Shown: positions 12,421 through 22,378, numbered from the stretch's first letter. The stretch: 64,000 nucleotides of DNA from Lytechinus pictus (GCF_037042905.1 NC_087249.1:34561901-34625900); one strand, 5' to 3'. Program-made: numbers and translations. The notes: generated by a model from the letters alone, not told the origin.

Positions 12421-13463
12421 TGTCACGAGCGAAACTGCTCTAATTAACTTATTAATCTACAGGCTACTTAACCACCCTGAATAAAAGACCAAAGGATATT
12501 CAAGATATAAATGAAGTGATCAATTTAATGTCACAAAATATAATTAAGCCATTAACATTGAATCGTTGAGAACATAAGTATATTGGCAAATGGATATTCA
12601 ATAAATCTTTGCATATAAAAATCATAAAATGCCATATATGCATAAGAGGAATATACTCATTATTGATTGTTTATGGGAAGAGATCGATCTGAAAATAGGC
12701 CTTTAAATTATGTTACCGAAAGTCTTAATCGGGTAAAGTGGAGTTCGAAAAACAGAAGAGATCGACAAACCACGGCGACTACGAAGAGGCGACGATTACG
12801 ACGAAGAACATGTCGATGATCGACGACAACGAAGAACAATTATGGGACGATGAAAACGCGACGCACATCATCAGCGAAGACACGTGTCCTTGAAGAACGA
12901 AGAACCATAGTTGAGTTGAAGCTCTATAACTAGGAAGAATTATGGTCGAGTCCGACGACAGAAGCTTCGGCTGACTGAAGTGAGTCATTCCCCTCTGTGA
13001 CTCATGACCTTGACATAGCGGGTATAGGTGCTACCCTGACCTACGTACGTTGACTCTACATTAACCCTGGGTTGACCCTAGGTTGACAGCCGCAATTCGG
13101 CATGAGTAGAAAGGAACCTGCCCGCACTGTGGCACACGCCCTTTTCCTTGGTTAGGAAACACCCCAAAACGGACCTTCCTCTCCAAAATCAGAAGTCAGA
13201 GTGAGCTGGCTTGGCTTTTCTTGCCAGCACACCGAACAGAAATATGTAACACAAAGAGTCTGTCATCCTACACACCTGTTAACCTATAGTCTACTTATTA
13301 TGACAACCCAGCCTGTTGAAATACCAGGCAACCTATCATGCCTATAGTTCAGTTACTAAGGTATGCAGTCCACATCTGTACATGGAGTTTAACAAAAGAG
13401 TTTAACAAAACATGGACTTTAACAAAAGGGTTATCTAACTTTGAATAAGATCCTACAATTACT
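12421..13463 (-). repeat. 3' LTR of the Gmr1-type element
   Basis: 1043 bp, matching 18577-19619. In element orientation it starts AGTAATTG and ends GTGACA, so the 5' terminus is AG rather than the usual TG. A 69-codon ORF appears at the same offset in both LTRs and is probably chance. Confidence 0.92.
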
Positions 13464-13476
13464 CCCCAATTTAAAG
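13464..13476 (-). promoter_or_regulatory. Probable polypurine tract
   Basis: On the minus strand CTTTAAATTGGGG ends exactly where the 3' LTR begins. It is only partly purine but ends in GGGG at the expected place for plus-strand priming. Confidence 0.5.
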
Positions 13477-13726
13477 AAAATGCTCTGATTTTCTTCCAGA
13501 AATGAGTTTAATCTTATTCAATGTGTAAAAATATATGATTCGCAGGATAAATGTGAAATATTAATATGCTCACTATATAGCACAGTAATTTACTACCTTG
13601 GTTTAGGTGTATAAAGAATCGACTTAAATGTTTTCCAAATTTAAATCAAATTAAATCAGTTTTATTTTGCAATACAATTTTCAATCTTTTAAATTGCATG
13701 CATTTCAATTTTCGGTGCCTTTTTTC

Positions 13727-16700
13727 TTACAACCTACTGAGAAAGTCTGCTCCTACGTTCTCGGAGCCGCGAATTGCCTCAATGCGGTAGCGAAATGGCT
13801 GGAGGGAAAGGGCCCACCTCATTACCCTACTGTTGATACATTTTGCTCGATTGAGGTATAGAAGTGGTTTGTGGTCTGTTTCAAGGACAAAGTCTGTACC
13901 TTCAAGGTAAACACGGAATTTACTTATTCCCCATACCAATCCGAGACATTCACGCTCAATAGTCGAGAAGGCTTGTTCACGCGGAAGAAGCTTGCGACTT
14001 GCATAAGCAACAGGCTGTTTCTCTCCATCATGCTCCTGAAGGAGTACAGCACCAAGTCCAGTAGAAGATGCATCTGTTCTTAAAATGAACTTCTTCTGAA
14101 CATCAGGCAGACAAAGGATGGGGCTCTGTGTGAGACTTTCCTTCAAAACTTTGAAGGCGGCCTCTTCTTCAGCAGTCCATTTCAACTGGTTAGGCTCCCG
14201 GTTCCTTGTCTTGTCTGTCAGACGTGATGCTTTCGACGCAAAATTGGGGATAAAGCGCCGGTAATAGCTGGCTAATCCGATGAATGCACGAAGCTGCTTC
14301 TTAGTTTCAGGCTTCTTAGCATCACGGATCTTCTCTACCTTATCCAACATGGGTTGGATCTTACCTGCTTGGACAATATGCCCTAAGAATTCTACCTTTG
14401 TGCAACCGAGTTGGCACTTGCTGGGTCGAGCAGTGAGCCCTGCTGCTCGCAATCTTCCCAAAAGCTCATACAAGGTAGATATGTGTTCTGACCAAGTCGA
14501 AGTATGAATGAGAATGTCATCCAGATAATTAGTGACGTGTTTCATGTCTGCCAACAAAGACCTCATGACCCTGCTAAAAGTGGCAGGTGCATTGACCAAA
14601 CCAAACGGCATGACACGAAACTGGAACAATCCACTTGGACTCTGAAAAGCTGTCTTTGCTTTGGCATCTTCTGACAAAGGGATTTGCCAGTAGCCTTTGC
14701 TTAAGTCCACCTTAGAAAAGTAACAAGATCCAGAAAGACTAGCGAAGATTTCATCTGCACTTGGCAAAGGTTCTGCATCAAATATTGTGATGCGATTCAG
14801 TCTACGGAAATCTATACAGAAACGATTGCTGCCATCTGATTTCTTTACTATGACTATTGGGGACGAATAAGGTGAATTTGACTTCTCTATCACTCCCATT
14901 TTGACCATCTTCTCTGTCTCATCCTGTATCACAGAACGAAGTGCATGTGGGACGGGATATGGTCTTTGTCGAATGGGATCAGCAGAAGTCAAACGAATAG
15001 AATGACTGCCTAAAAGTGTTTTACCTGGCACATCAGTCATCACATCCGGAAAATCCTCAAGTAGAGAACTAACTTCGTGTCTCTGTTGAGTCGACAAATC
15101 AGAACCAAGTTCAACATCATCAATGGTTTCCTGTGCTTCTAACACTGGGATACCTATCCTTATACTACTTGGAATAGAGGGAGTCTCTTGACTATTATCC
15201 TCATACCCATCTATAACTGAAGCTCCAACAACTACCTCTAAAGCCCCAGCAGAAGTGGTATCTTCCTCAGACTTGTCAACAGACGAAGGAACATCAGGCT
15301 TTTCTGCCCGGTCAATGCATCTCTTTAAGAGATTAGCATGAAAGGTTTTCACTTTTCCGTTCATGTCGAGACGATAATCAAGATCACTCAATTTATGGAC
15401 TACCTTGAAAGGACCCTTCCATTGTAACAGCAATTTGTTGTGATCTGATGGAAGGAGAAGCAGAACCTTATCTCCGGCAACAAACTTCCTAACCCTACTC
15501 TTGGCATTATAGTATCTCATATTTCGCGAGGTTGACTTACTTAACTCTTCCTGTGCTACTTCCATGGTACTCTCAAGCCTATCCTTAAGATCAACAATGT
15601 ACTGATATGTAGTCTTCAATTCAGAATCATTAGCCTGACCACTCCAAAGTTCCTTAAGTATCTCAAGAGGACCTCGAACCTGTCTGCCATACAAGAGTTC
15701 GAAAGGCGAGAAGCCAAGTGAAGCCTGAGGGGCTGCTCTGTACGCAAATAGAACAGGTGCCAAGTACCGGTCCCAATCACTTGGACGGTCTGCACATACT
15801 CTCTTCAAGATCTGCTTAAGTGTTTGATTAAACCTCTCAACTAACCCGTTACAAGCGGGGTGGTAGGGTGTGGTTGTTAACTGTCGAATCGACAATAACC
15901 TCCCTACTTCTCGCATCATCTCCGAGGTAAATTGGGTACCACGATCCGATAGAATCTCTTGGGGAACCCCAACTCTACAAAAGACCTCTACCATAGCTTC
16001 AGCTACTGTACTAGTCTCAATGTTTGCCAACGCAACCGCCTCAGGATAGCGGGTTGCATAGTCTACTATTGTGAGAATATACATGTTCTTTCTAGCAGTT
16101 ACTGGTTTAATTGGGCCTACCAAATCGACAGCTACTCTAAGAAAAGGAACATCTATCACAGGCATCTTGCCTAGAGGGACCTTAGGAATTCTGCCCTTGG
16201 GGACTGTTCGCTGACAGATATCGCAAGACCTACAATACCGAGTAATATCTGCTTGGACACCAGGCCAATAGAAATTAGCCAAGACCTTATCAGTTACTTT
16301 CTTTACACCTTGGTGACCCCCCATTATACTCTCATGAGCTAACTTCAACACAGCTTGCCTATAAGGTTTGGGAACAACTAACTGCCTAACTTCATTACCA
16401 CTAAGCACAGACTTTGGTTGAAAAACCCTGTGTAACAATCCACCATCAAAGACAAAATATGAACTATGTCCTGAAATTTCACTATCTTCACGATCTTTAC
16501 TATTCAAACTAGCATACTCCATCGCTTTCTTTAGCGTTGGGTCAGCCATCTGAGCCTCTTTGATATCTTCTGAAGAAACATCAGGTATGGCTGACGGAAC
16601 CTTCAAAGTCGGCCGTGGCCGCTGAGCTTCACGAACTTGAGCTCGAGTCTGAACTGCCATGTTCACATTGTCATGCGACTTGCATGGTTGACCAGGTTTC

Positions 16701-17989
16701 CAATTTGGAATTGGATCCTTCGCTGGTCTCACATTGTCAATTTCACCAAGAACTACGTCAAATACAGGCGTCTCTACGCACAAAGCTTCTACCTTGCCAA
16801 CAAACCAAGGAGAATCAATGTTGACCCTAGCTATTGGGAACTTCCTAATTGTTTGGTCAATTAAGACACACCACTTAGACTGACCAGTAAACTGTTCTGG
16901 CAATACCAGTGACTTCTTCACGATTACACCTGAACAACCTGTATCCCTAAGGACACTCACATCATGTGATTCAAGTTTTCCATTCCTAACTGGAAGCTTA
17001 TCATGCCAACGACGCTTACAAGTAGCACACATACTAGTGACTTCCCTATGCTTTTCTATCTCTAGAATTTCTTTAGAAGGAGATTGAATATACTCAGCAG
17101 AAGACACTAAGAACTCTCCTAACTCTACACTATCAGTGATCTGAGTTTCCTGAGACCCAGAAGAACTACAAGTGGGACAACTGCCTGATGTCTGTTTCCC
17201 TACTAAATCTTGAGTTTCTCTTAACTGATTCTTTTGGTTCCTACGCTTACCTATTGGTGGCTTCTGAGAACTAACTAAACTCGCGCCTTGGAGTCTAACA
17301 TTACAATCTTGCGCAAAATGACCCATTTTGTTACAAACAAAGCATGGACCCTTCCTACGATGGCCTGATTGTTCACCCTTAACCTTGTTCTCAGCAATTG
17401 GCGCATTGGATACCGCAGTACTACCCTTAGGTTTACTCTTATGGTTCAAGGGGGAGTTCTTTTTAGGTACTCCATAGTGACCCCCATGTGCCTCAACAAA
17501 TGTATCTGCCAGACCTGCCATTTCATCTGCAGATTTTGGTTTTCTTTCTTTTAGAAATAATGCTAGTGCTTGACCTCCTTTTTCTAAGACTTGCTGCATT
17601 AGAAGTAATTGTACAATACCATCATATGAGTGCTGAGCTTCAGACAATTCTATCCACTTATCTAAATAATGGGACAACCTCACAACAAACTGACTAGGAG
17701 TCTCTCCTACCTCGGGATTAGAAAATCTGAACTTCTTACGGAAATCATCTGCCGTGAGTTCAAATCTCTTCAACAAAGCATCCTTCAGTGTTGCATAATC
17801 TTTTGACTGATCAGCTGATAACCTTGAGTATACATCTAACGACTTACCACGAAGTAAAGCACTAAGACTTATGGCCCAGCTAGTCTGTGGCCAACCCTGA
17901 TTTTCAGCATAGCGTTCAAATCTATTAAGATATGCATCCATACTATCCTTTCCTTCCGTGAAAGGAGGGAGTTTAGGGAAAGGGGCCAA
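13727..17989 (-). CDS. Gag-pol polyprotein of Gmr1-type element (gag-PR-IN-RT-RH)
   Basis: The frame is open from the codon after the stop at 18020-18022 down to the TAA at 13727-13729. Counting from the TTG codon at 17989 gives 1420 residues. Domains: capsid-like gag at about 1-170; zinc knuckle CFVCNKMGHFAQDC at 216-229; retropepsin with DTG at 349-351; integrase zinc finger H552, H559, C589, C592; integrase core D622, D682, E718 with exact D-35-E spacing; a GPF module near 859; reverse transcriptase at about 1000-1200 with YLDD at 1155-1158 and upstream D1095; RNase H with D1306, E1346, D1372, ending at the frame end. It makes and integrates the element's cDNA. All catalytic residues are present. 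The order IN before RT is the notable feature. There is no ATG at the head, so expression as found requires passing the upstream stop or internal initiation. Confidence 0.93.
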   Translation of the reverse strand: MAPFPKLPPFTEGKDSMDAYLNRFERYAENQGWPQTSWAISLSALLRGKSLDVYSRLSADQSKDYATLKDALLKRFELTADDFRKKFRFSNPEVGETPSQFVVRLSHYLDKWIELSEAQHSYDGIVQLLLMQQVLEKGGQALALFLKERKPKSADEMAGLADTFVEAHGGHYGVPKKNSPLNHKSKPKGSTAVSNAPIAENKVKGEQSGHRRKGPCFVCNKMGHFAQDCNVRLQGASLVSSQKPPIGKRRNQKNQLRETQDLVGKQTSGSCPTCSSSGSQETQITDSVELGEFLVSSAEYIQSPSKEILEIEKHREVTSMCATCKRRWHDKLPVRNGKLESHDVSVLRDTGCSGVIVKKSLVLPEQFTGQSKWCVLIDQTIRKFPIARVNIDSPWFVGKVEALCVETPVFDVVLGEIDNVRPAKDPIPNWKPGQPCKSHDNVNMAVQTRAQVREAQRPRPTLKVPSAIPDVSSEDIKEAQMADPTLKKAMEYASLNSKDREDSEISGHSSYFVFDGGLLHRVFQPKSVLSGNEVRQLVVPKPYRQAVLKLAHESIMGGHQGVKKVTDKVLANFYWPGVQADITRYCRSCDICQRTVPKGRIPKVPLGKMPVIDVPFLRVAVDLVGPIKPVTARKNMYILTIVDYATRYPEAVALANIETSTVAEAMVEVFCRVGVPQEILSDRGTQFTSEMMREVGRLLSIRQLTTTPYHPACNGLVERFNQTLKQILKRVCADRPSDWDRYLAPVLFAYRAAPQASLGFSPFELLYGRQVRGPLEILKELWSGQANDSELKTTYQYIVDLKDRLESTMEVAQEELSKSTSRNMRYYNAKSRVRKFVAGDKVLLLLPSDHNKLLLQWKGPFKVVHKLSDLDYRLDMNGKVKTFHANLLKRCIDRAEKPDVPSSVDKSEEDTTSAGALEVVVGASVIDGYEDNSQETPSIPSSIRIGIPVLEAQETIDDVELGSDLSTQQRHEVSSLLEDFPDVMTDVPGKTLLGSHSIRLTSADPIRQRPYPVPHALRSVIQDETEKMVKMGVIEKSNSPYSSPIVIVKKSDGSNRFCIDFRRLNRITIFDAEPLPSADEIFASLSGSCYFSKVDLSKGYWQIPLSEDAKAKTAFQSPSGLFQFRVMPFGLVNAPATFSRVMRSLLADMKHVTNYLDDILIHTSTWSEHISTLYELLGRLRAAGLTARPSKCQLGCTKVEFLGHIVQAGKIQPMLDKVEKIRDAKKPETKKQLRAFIGLASYYRRFIPNFASKASRLTDKTRNREPNQLKWTAEEEAAFKVLKESLTQSPILCLPDVQKKFILRTDASSTGLGAVLLQEHDGEKQPVAYASRKLLPREQAFSTIERECLGLVWGISKFRVYLEGTDFVLETDHKPLLYLNRAKCINSRVMRWALSLQPFRYRIEAIRGSENVGADFLSRL

Positions 17990-18019
17990 AGAACGACGGT
18001 CACCGTCACTACTTCCTAC

Positions 18020-18226
18020 TTAAGAACTACTCTGGATACGAGCTAATTCAAGTTTCTTATCTAATAACATTCCCTCTTGTTTTTGTAACTCGATCTGTTG
18101 TTGCCTATCTTCCCTAGCTGCATGTCGCTCATCTCGAGCTAATTTTTCTCTCTGTTCAACAAATGACAAAAGGTCTTGACCTGTAAAGCCTAACTCTCTC
18201 CCTAACTCAAACAAATTTGAATCCAT
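18020..18226 (-). CDS. N-terminal gag segment, ended by an in-frame TAA
   Basis: This 68-codon ATG-started ORF lies in the same frame as the polyprotein and stops at TAA (18020-18022), after which the frame stays open. It is highly charged, with an acidic and basic helix-forming stretch rich in Glu, Arg and Gln (probable coiled coil), of the kind seen at the N-terminus of many gypsy gag proteins. It is probably the true start of gag, cut off by one nonsense change or by a stop that must be read through. Confidence 0.75.
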   Translation of the reverse strand: MDSNLFELGRELGFTGQDLLSFVEQREKLARDERHAAREDRQQQIELQKQEGMLLDKKLELARIQSSS

Positions 18227-18556
18227 GGTTGATCCTAAACTGTTAGAAATATATATGTTAGGTTAACAGACTCTTTGTTTAGAATTTGCTTTCTCTTACC
18301 AATATCCCAATGTCACTTGCTTGTGCCAGAAGCTTGCAACCACAGTGCGAGAGTTCCCGTCTCCTCGAACCGTCACAAATGTCACTGATCTGAAATACCT
18401 AATCAGAAGGACAAAACCAATAAACACATCTCATGAACATACATGTTACACTCGCAAATTTCAACATCAATAAAATTTATAGGAATATGACAGTTAACTA
18501 TTTCCCTTCAACATGAATAATCCTTGACTTTAACTAGGAATTTTACAGCTAAGTAC
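18227..18556 (-). other. Leader region of the retrotransposon
   Basis: Non-coding sequence between the primer binding site and the first gag ATG. It would hold the packaging signal, but no structure can be named. Confidence 0.6.
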
Positions 18557-18574
18557 CTCCCGGACAAGCCCCCA
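18557..18574 (-). promoter_or_regulatory. Primer binding site, tRNA-Pro type
   Basis: On the minus strand TGGGGGCTTGTCCGGGAG lies two bases inside the 5' LTR. It matches the 18-base tRNA-Pro primer site known from gammaretroviruses at 16 positions, and its TGG start pairs with the tRNA CCA end. Confidence 0.85.
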
Positions 18575-18576
18575 AA

Positions 18577-19619
18577 TGTCACGAGCGAAACTGCTCTAAT
18601 TAACTTATTAATCTACAGGCTACTTAACCACCCTGAATAAAAGACCAAAGGATATTCAAGATATAAATGAAGTGATCAATTTAATGTCACAAAATATAAT
18701 TAAGCCATTAACATTGAATCGTTGAGAACATAAGTATATTGGCAAATGGATATTCAATAAATCTTTGCATATAAAAATCATAAAATGCCATATATGCATA
18801 AGAGGAATATACTCATTATTGATTGTTTATGGGAAGAGATCGATCTGAAAATAGGCCTTTAAATTATGTTACCGAAAGTCTTAATCGGGTAAAGTGGAGT
18901 TCGAAAAACAGAAGAGATCGACAAACCACGGCGACTACGAAGAGGCGACGATTACGACGAAGAACATGTCGATGATCGACGACAACGAAGAACAATTATG
19001 GGACGATGAAAACGCGACGCACATCATCAGCGAAGACACGTGTCCTTGAAGAACGAAGAACCATAGTTGAGTTGAAGCTCTATAACTAGGAAGAATTATG
19101 GTCGAGTCCGACGACAGAAGCTTCGGCTGACTGAAGTGAGTCATTCCCCTCTGTGACTCATGACCTTGACATAGCGGGTATAGGTGCTACCCTGACCTAC
19201 GTACGTTGACTCTACATTAACCCTGGGTTGACCCTAGGTTGACAGCCGCAATTCGGCATGAGTAGAAAGGAACCTGCCCGCACTGTGGCACACGCCCTTT
19301 TCCTTGGTTAGGAAACACCCCAAAACGGACCTTCCTCTCCAAAATCAGAAGTCAGAGTGAGCTGGCTTGGCTTTTCTTGCCAGCACACCGAACAGAAATA
19401 TGTAACACAAAGAGTCTGTCATCCTACACACCTGTTAACCTATAGTCTACTTATTATGACAACCCAGCCTGTTGAAATACCAGGCAACCTATCATGCCTA
19501 TAGTTCAGTTACTAAGGTATGCAGTCCACATCTGTACATGGAGTTTAACAAAAGAGTTTAACAAAACATGGACTTTAACAAAAGGGTTATCTAACTTTGA
19601 ATAAGATCCTACAATTACT
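18577..19619 (-). repeat. 5' LTR of the Gmr1-type element
   Basis: 1043 bp, same length as and apparently identical to the 3' LTR. It holds the element promoter in U3 (right part in window coordinates), though no TATA box was pinned down. Confidence 0.92.
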
Positions 19620-19869
19620 GGCAACTTAGCGCGCTTCGCGCACTCACTTAATGATTCAAAAAAATTGCTGGTGCCCCCCTCCCTAATGCCGTGACCCACG
19701 GTACGCCACTGTGGACATATCAATGACAATTCCTTGCCTATCTAAAAACATGATTGCAAAAAAATGCCATAATATTTCAATCATCCCCCCCCACCCATCA
19801 ACACGGATTTACGCCAGTGGTATGGAATAAAAACTATGAACAATGTACAAACCCTAACCCTAACCAATT

Positions 19870-19990
19870 AATGCTCTTATTCCATAATTATGAATACTGG
19901 CAGTATTGAAATGTACATGGTGTCAAAAGCTTTGCTTAAATCGAAGAAAGCCCCTATTGCTATTCTCTCATAAATAAACTGATTACAAAA
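19870..19990 (-). pseudogene. Short LINE reverse-transcriptase remnant
   Basis: The minus-strand reading includes GAFFDLSKAFDTM, a close match to the RT block 'DLSKAFDT' of non-LTR retrotransposons, followed by ILPVFIIMEL-like residues. Only about 40 codons survive. A telomere-like CCCTAACCCTAACC lies just left (19853-19866). Confidence 0.6.
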
Positions 19991-20017
19991 TCGCGAAGTT
20001 GGAAATCCTTCACATGA

Positions 20018-20715
20018 AGAAATCCCGGTGCAAATGGGGTGTACGATACGTGCGTACACCCCTTAATACCATCGAGGTGCACGTTAGCTCTTATGCGAGA
20101 GTAGGTGCCTGTTGTACACCCCTGTACTGTTTACGGGCACCCCACCAGTCTCGCTGATAGACGTATGATATAGATATAGTTGATTTGTGATCGAAGATTG
20201 CCCGAAAGAAGAATGCACTCAAGTGAAATAATTTGTTAAATATTTAATATTTATTTGATAATTGTTTCAAAAACACTTTTGATTACGTATACATTTGGAG
20301 AAACAGTAAATAGATCTACTTGAATTACGACTATCAGCACAAGTAAAAAAAGAATCAGATCTTATCGCTAGGGACCTCATCCAATCTCAGCGCTTCTCGC
20401 TGGCATAGCGTGAAGAATCTTGACTACAGATAAAACGAGGTAAGTTCGAGTCCCAACTAAAGTAACTAAAAAATCGATAACTAAAAAATCGATACAGAAA
20501 TTTAATGGACCGGAGATCTCGACAATCTTTTTTTATTTTATGTGGGGTACATTACGCACCCTTAGGGGTAGACGTGTACACCCTCTAAGGTGCAGACAGA
20601 CACCGAAAATAGGGGTGCACACTGTACACCACTATTTGGGGTGTATGGGTGCACCCCTAGGGGTACTCGTATAGGGACAAGCCTGTGAACCCCTAGGGGT
20701 GTAAAATTGAACCAG
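20018..20715. repeat. Element rich in GGGTGTAC / CCCCTAGGGG motifs
   Basis: The two ends carry many copies of GGGGTGTAC, GTACACCCC and the palindrome CCCCTAGGGG, in both orientations, around an AT-rich middle (20170-20530). This looks like subterminal repeats of a DNA transposon, but no clean terminal repeats or target duplication were found. Confidence 0.45.
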
Positions 20716-20948
20716 AATTTCTTAGTGTGTTCGATAATTATAAACCAGTGCACTACCAGAATTCATTGAGTTCAGTTTCATTTAGTTGTGTTCCTTATTT
20801 AGTTCTTCTCCCCATTTGCTGTTTGATTGAGCTCGTGTTATCCCCCTTCTTCAGTAAAAAAATTATTTCCCTTATTTCCCATAAACTAGATTTTATTTTA
20901 AACCCCACAATATTATTTATACGGTAGGTATACCAATGGCGAAGTTAC

Positions 20949-21073
20949 TCATTTCGATGAAATTATCTTTCCATGAAGTATGCTTAAGGTAAGTACAATG
21001 ACGCAGAAAATATCTACACATCCTAGGAAAAGAAAAGCCATGTCCATGGAACCCGTTACGTCAAATATGAGTC
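20949..21073 (-). CDS. SLC16-like: SLC16-like transporter, terminal coding exon (TM12)
   Basis: Found by splice logic. A minus-strand acceptor ending TTCTTCAG lies just right of 21073. The first two bases complete the phase-1 codon left by the exon at 21515, and 40 more codons lead to TGA at 20949-20951. The residues LIFDVTGSMDMAFLFLG match the monocarboxylate-transporter segment before TM12 (D-x-T-G-S then Phe-rich), followed by a hydrophobic TM12 and a short polar tail. It lies about 0.44 kb from the previous exon. Confidence 0.85.
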
Positions 21074-21514
21074 CTGAAGAATGAAACAAGAAAAAGGGAA
21101 CGATAGAACGTCATATTTATGTAGATCAGTATTTGTTTCAAATTCGATTTCGTATTTTAATATTTTCATGTTAATTTACAAGAATAAGATTTAAGTTCAA
21201 ATGATCAGCTTATAATAAACTCATCGGAGGGAAACAGAATTCACTCAATCGAGTGACTTTCACTTGTTGTTGAGTAAATCTAACCCTTTTAACAAGTAAA
21301 ATTTGTGTGAAACGTTTGTCCTTACAATTTCTTACACTCAGAAGTCACTCCAGATTGACCTATCGACGTTATTATTATGGTATTCAAACGCGAGTGAAAT
21401 TCACTCAATGTTTTTCTTTTTAAGATTTTAAATTGAAAATTATTTTGGTGGCCATGGGCAGCAACCCCACTCAGCAGTACATCAGTGTTTCCTTTTTACT
21501 CTCATTAATCCTAC

Positions 21515-22378
21515 CTGTTATCCACCCTCCTGCTATTTCACCAAGTCCTGCACTTATGAAAGTGAAAGGGAGAGCCGTAGATGATAGATATCGTGGAACA
21601 ACGTCTAATGCATTGGTATTCTTGAGGACTGACTTTGCCCCTAAAGCAAAACCACTGATCGCAGCAAAGACGCATAACGTTGAAAAATTAGTTGATATCC
21701 GATTCATACAAAGTGGTAATGCACCGATAATGCCAAACAGGATGAACAATATCGTTGATGAAAACACATCTTTATTCAGAAAGTTAAAGAGTCCTGGCAT
21801 TAGTCGACCTGCAGTATTTGCTATTCCACTTACAAGAGAGAGCAACACAGCAACTGCTTCAGCAGCGCCTTTTGATTCTGCATTGGAAATTACGAACACA
21901 GTCCAACCAGAATAAGAAATCCCATTAAGACATGCTGCTAGAAATGCATAAATGATTAGAGGGTACTCGCTGAAGACATGCAGACCTGCTTCACGACAAG
22001 CAGTCCTAATCAAATCCGAAGCCTTGTGGGAACACCGAAATAACATTGAGTTGCTATCATCGTCATCTTCCGGAGACTTTACAGAGCTTGGCTTGGTCGA
22101 AGAGTCATGACTAGTCGGCGGTGATGTTTTACCGCTGTTCAAAGTAGTTGGGTCCAGACATGTTCCACATACAACAATGTGAAGATATAATGCTCCGATG
22201 ACGAGAACAGTACCTCGCCAGCTGTAGGCCTCCAAGAGTTTCTGCGTTAATAGTGGTAGGATCATCATGCCCATTCCGGCACCCATTGAGCCGACTGATA
22301 AAGGCAACATGTATTGATCCTTATATGCATACACCAATGAAACCGCGTTCGGGATGTACGTAAAGGACATCCCTAGTC
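21515..22378 (-). CDS. SLC16-like: SLC16-like transporter, large central exon (about TM4-TM11)
   Basis: This 864-bp exon runs from acceptor TTTGCAG (right of 22378) to donor CAG|GTAGG (left of 21515), phase 1 at both ends. It encodes membrane segments of the N-terminal half, a polar acidic central loop (PPTSHDSS...PEDDDDSNS) and the segments of the C-terminal half. This is the 6+6 layout with a long TM6-TM7 loop typical of monocarboxylate transporters, which move lactate, pyruvate or related solutes, often with protons, across the plasma membrane. The open frame continues past the donor to a stop at 21471, but those residues are intron: the splice to 20949-21073 restores the family's TM12. 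Substrate cannot be told. Confidence 0.88.

Larger units (their letters stand above)
12421..19619 (-). mobile_element. Full-length Gmr1-type Ty3/gypsy LTR retrotransposon
   Basis: A 7199-bp element on the minus strand, bounded by two 1043-bp LTRs that look identical by eye. It has a tRNA-Pro-type primer binding site next to the 5' LTR, one long gag-pol frame and a weak purine tract before the 3' LTR. Domain order is gag, CCHC knuckle, protease, integrase, reverse transcriptase, RNase H. Integrase before RT is typical of Ty1/copia, but the RT, RNase H and integrase sequences are Ty3/gypsy-like. This is the layout described for Gmr1-like elements of deuterostomes. No clean target duplication is seen: left flank ATAAC, right flank GGCAAC, sharing only AAC. 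Identical LTRs imply recent insertion. Confidence 0.92.
11572..19711. mobile_element. Inner hAT-like element, itself split by a retrotransposon
   Basis: The left end is CAGTGGCGTAAC at 11572 and the right end is the complement of CAGTGGCGTACC at 19711. A perfect 8-bp duplication TGGACATA flanks it (11564-11571 and 19712-19719). Removing the retrotransposon leaves about 0.94 kb with no transposase ORF. Its body contains the 105-bp minisatellite with GCGCTTCGCGC cores. The termini resemble those of the outer element, so the two may be related families. Confidence 0.85.
11156..19819. mobile_element. Outer hAT-like element, carrying two later insertions
   Basis: The left end reads CACTGGCGTAAATCC from 11156 and the right end is its complement up to 19819. 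A perfect 8-bp duplication GTATGGAA flanks it (11148-11155 and 19820-19827). Its own sequence is only 11156-11571 and 19720-19819, about 0.5 kb, so it was a small non-autonomous element before a second hAT-like element landed in it. G/C-rich foldback arms sit just inside the ends. Confidence 0.85.

Noticed and set aside
12779-12988. 69-codon ORF repeated in both LTRs
   Set aside because: It is duplicated only because the LTRs are duplicated; no domain is seen.
19853-19866. Telomere-like CCCTAACCCTAACC
   Set aside because: Only two units; no array or telomeric context.
21471-21514. C-terminal extension of the SLC16-like exon to the first stop
   Set aside because: Lies past a CAG|GTAGG donor, and the alternative terminal exon restores TM12.
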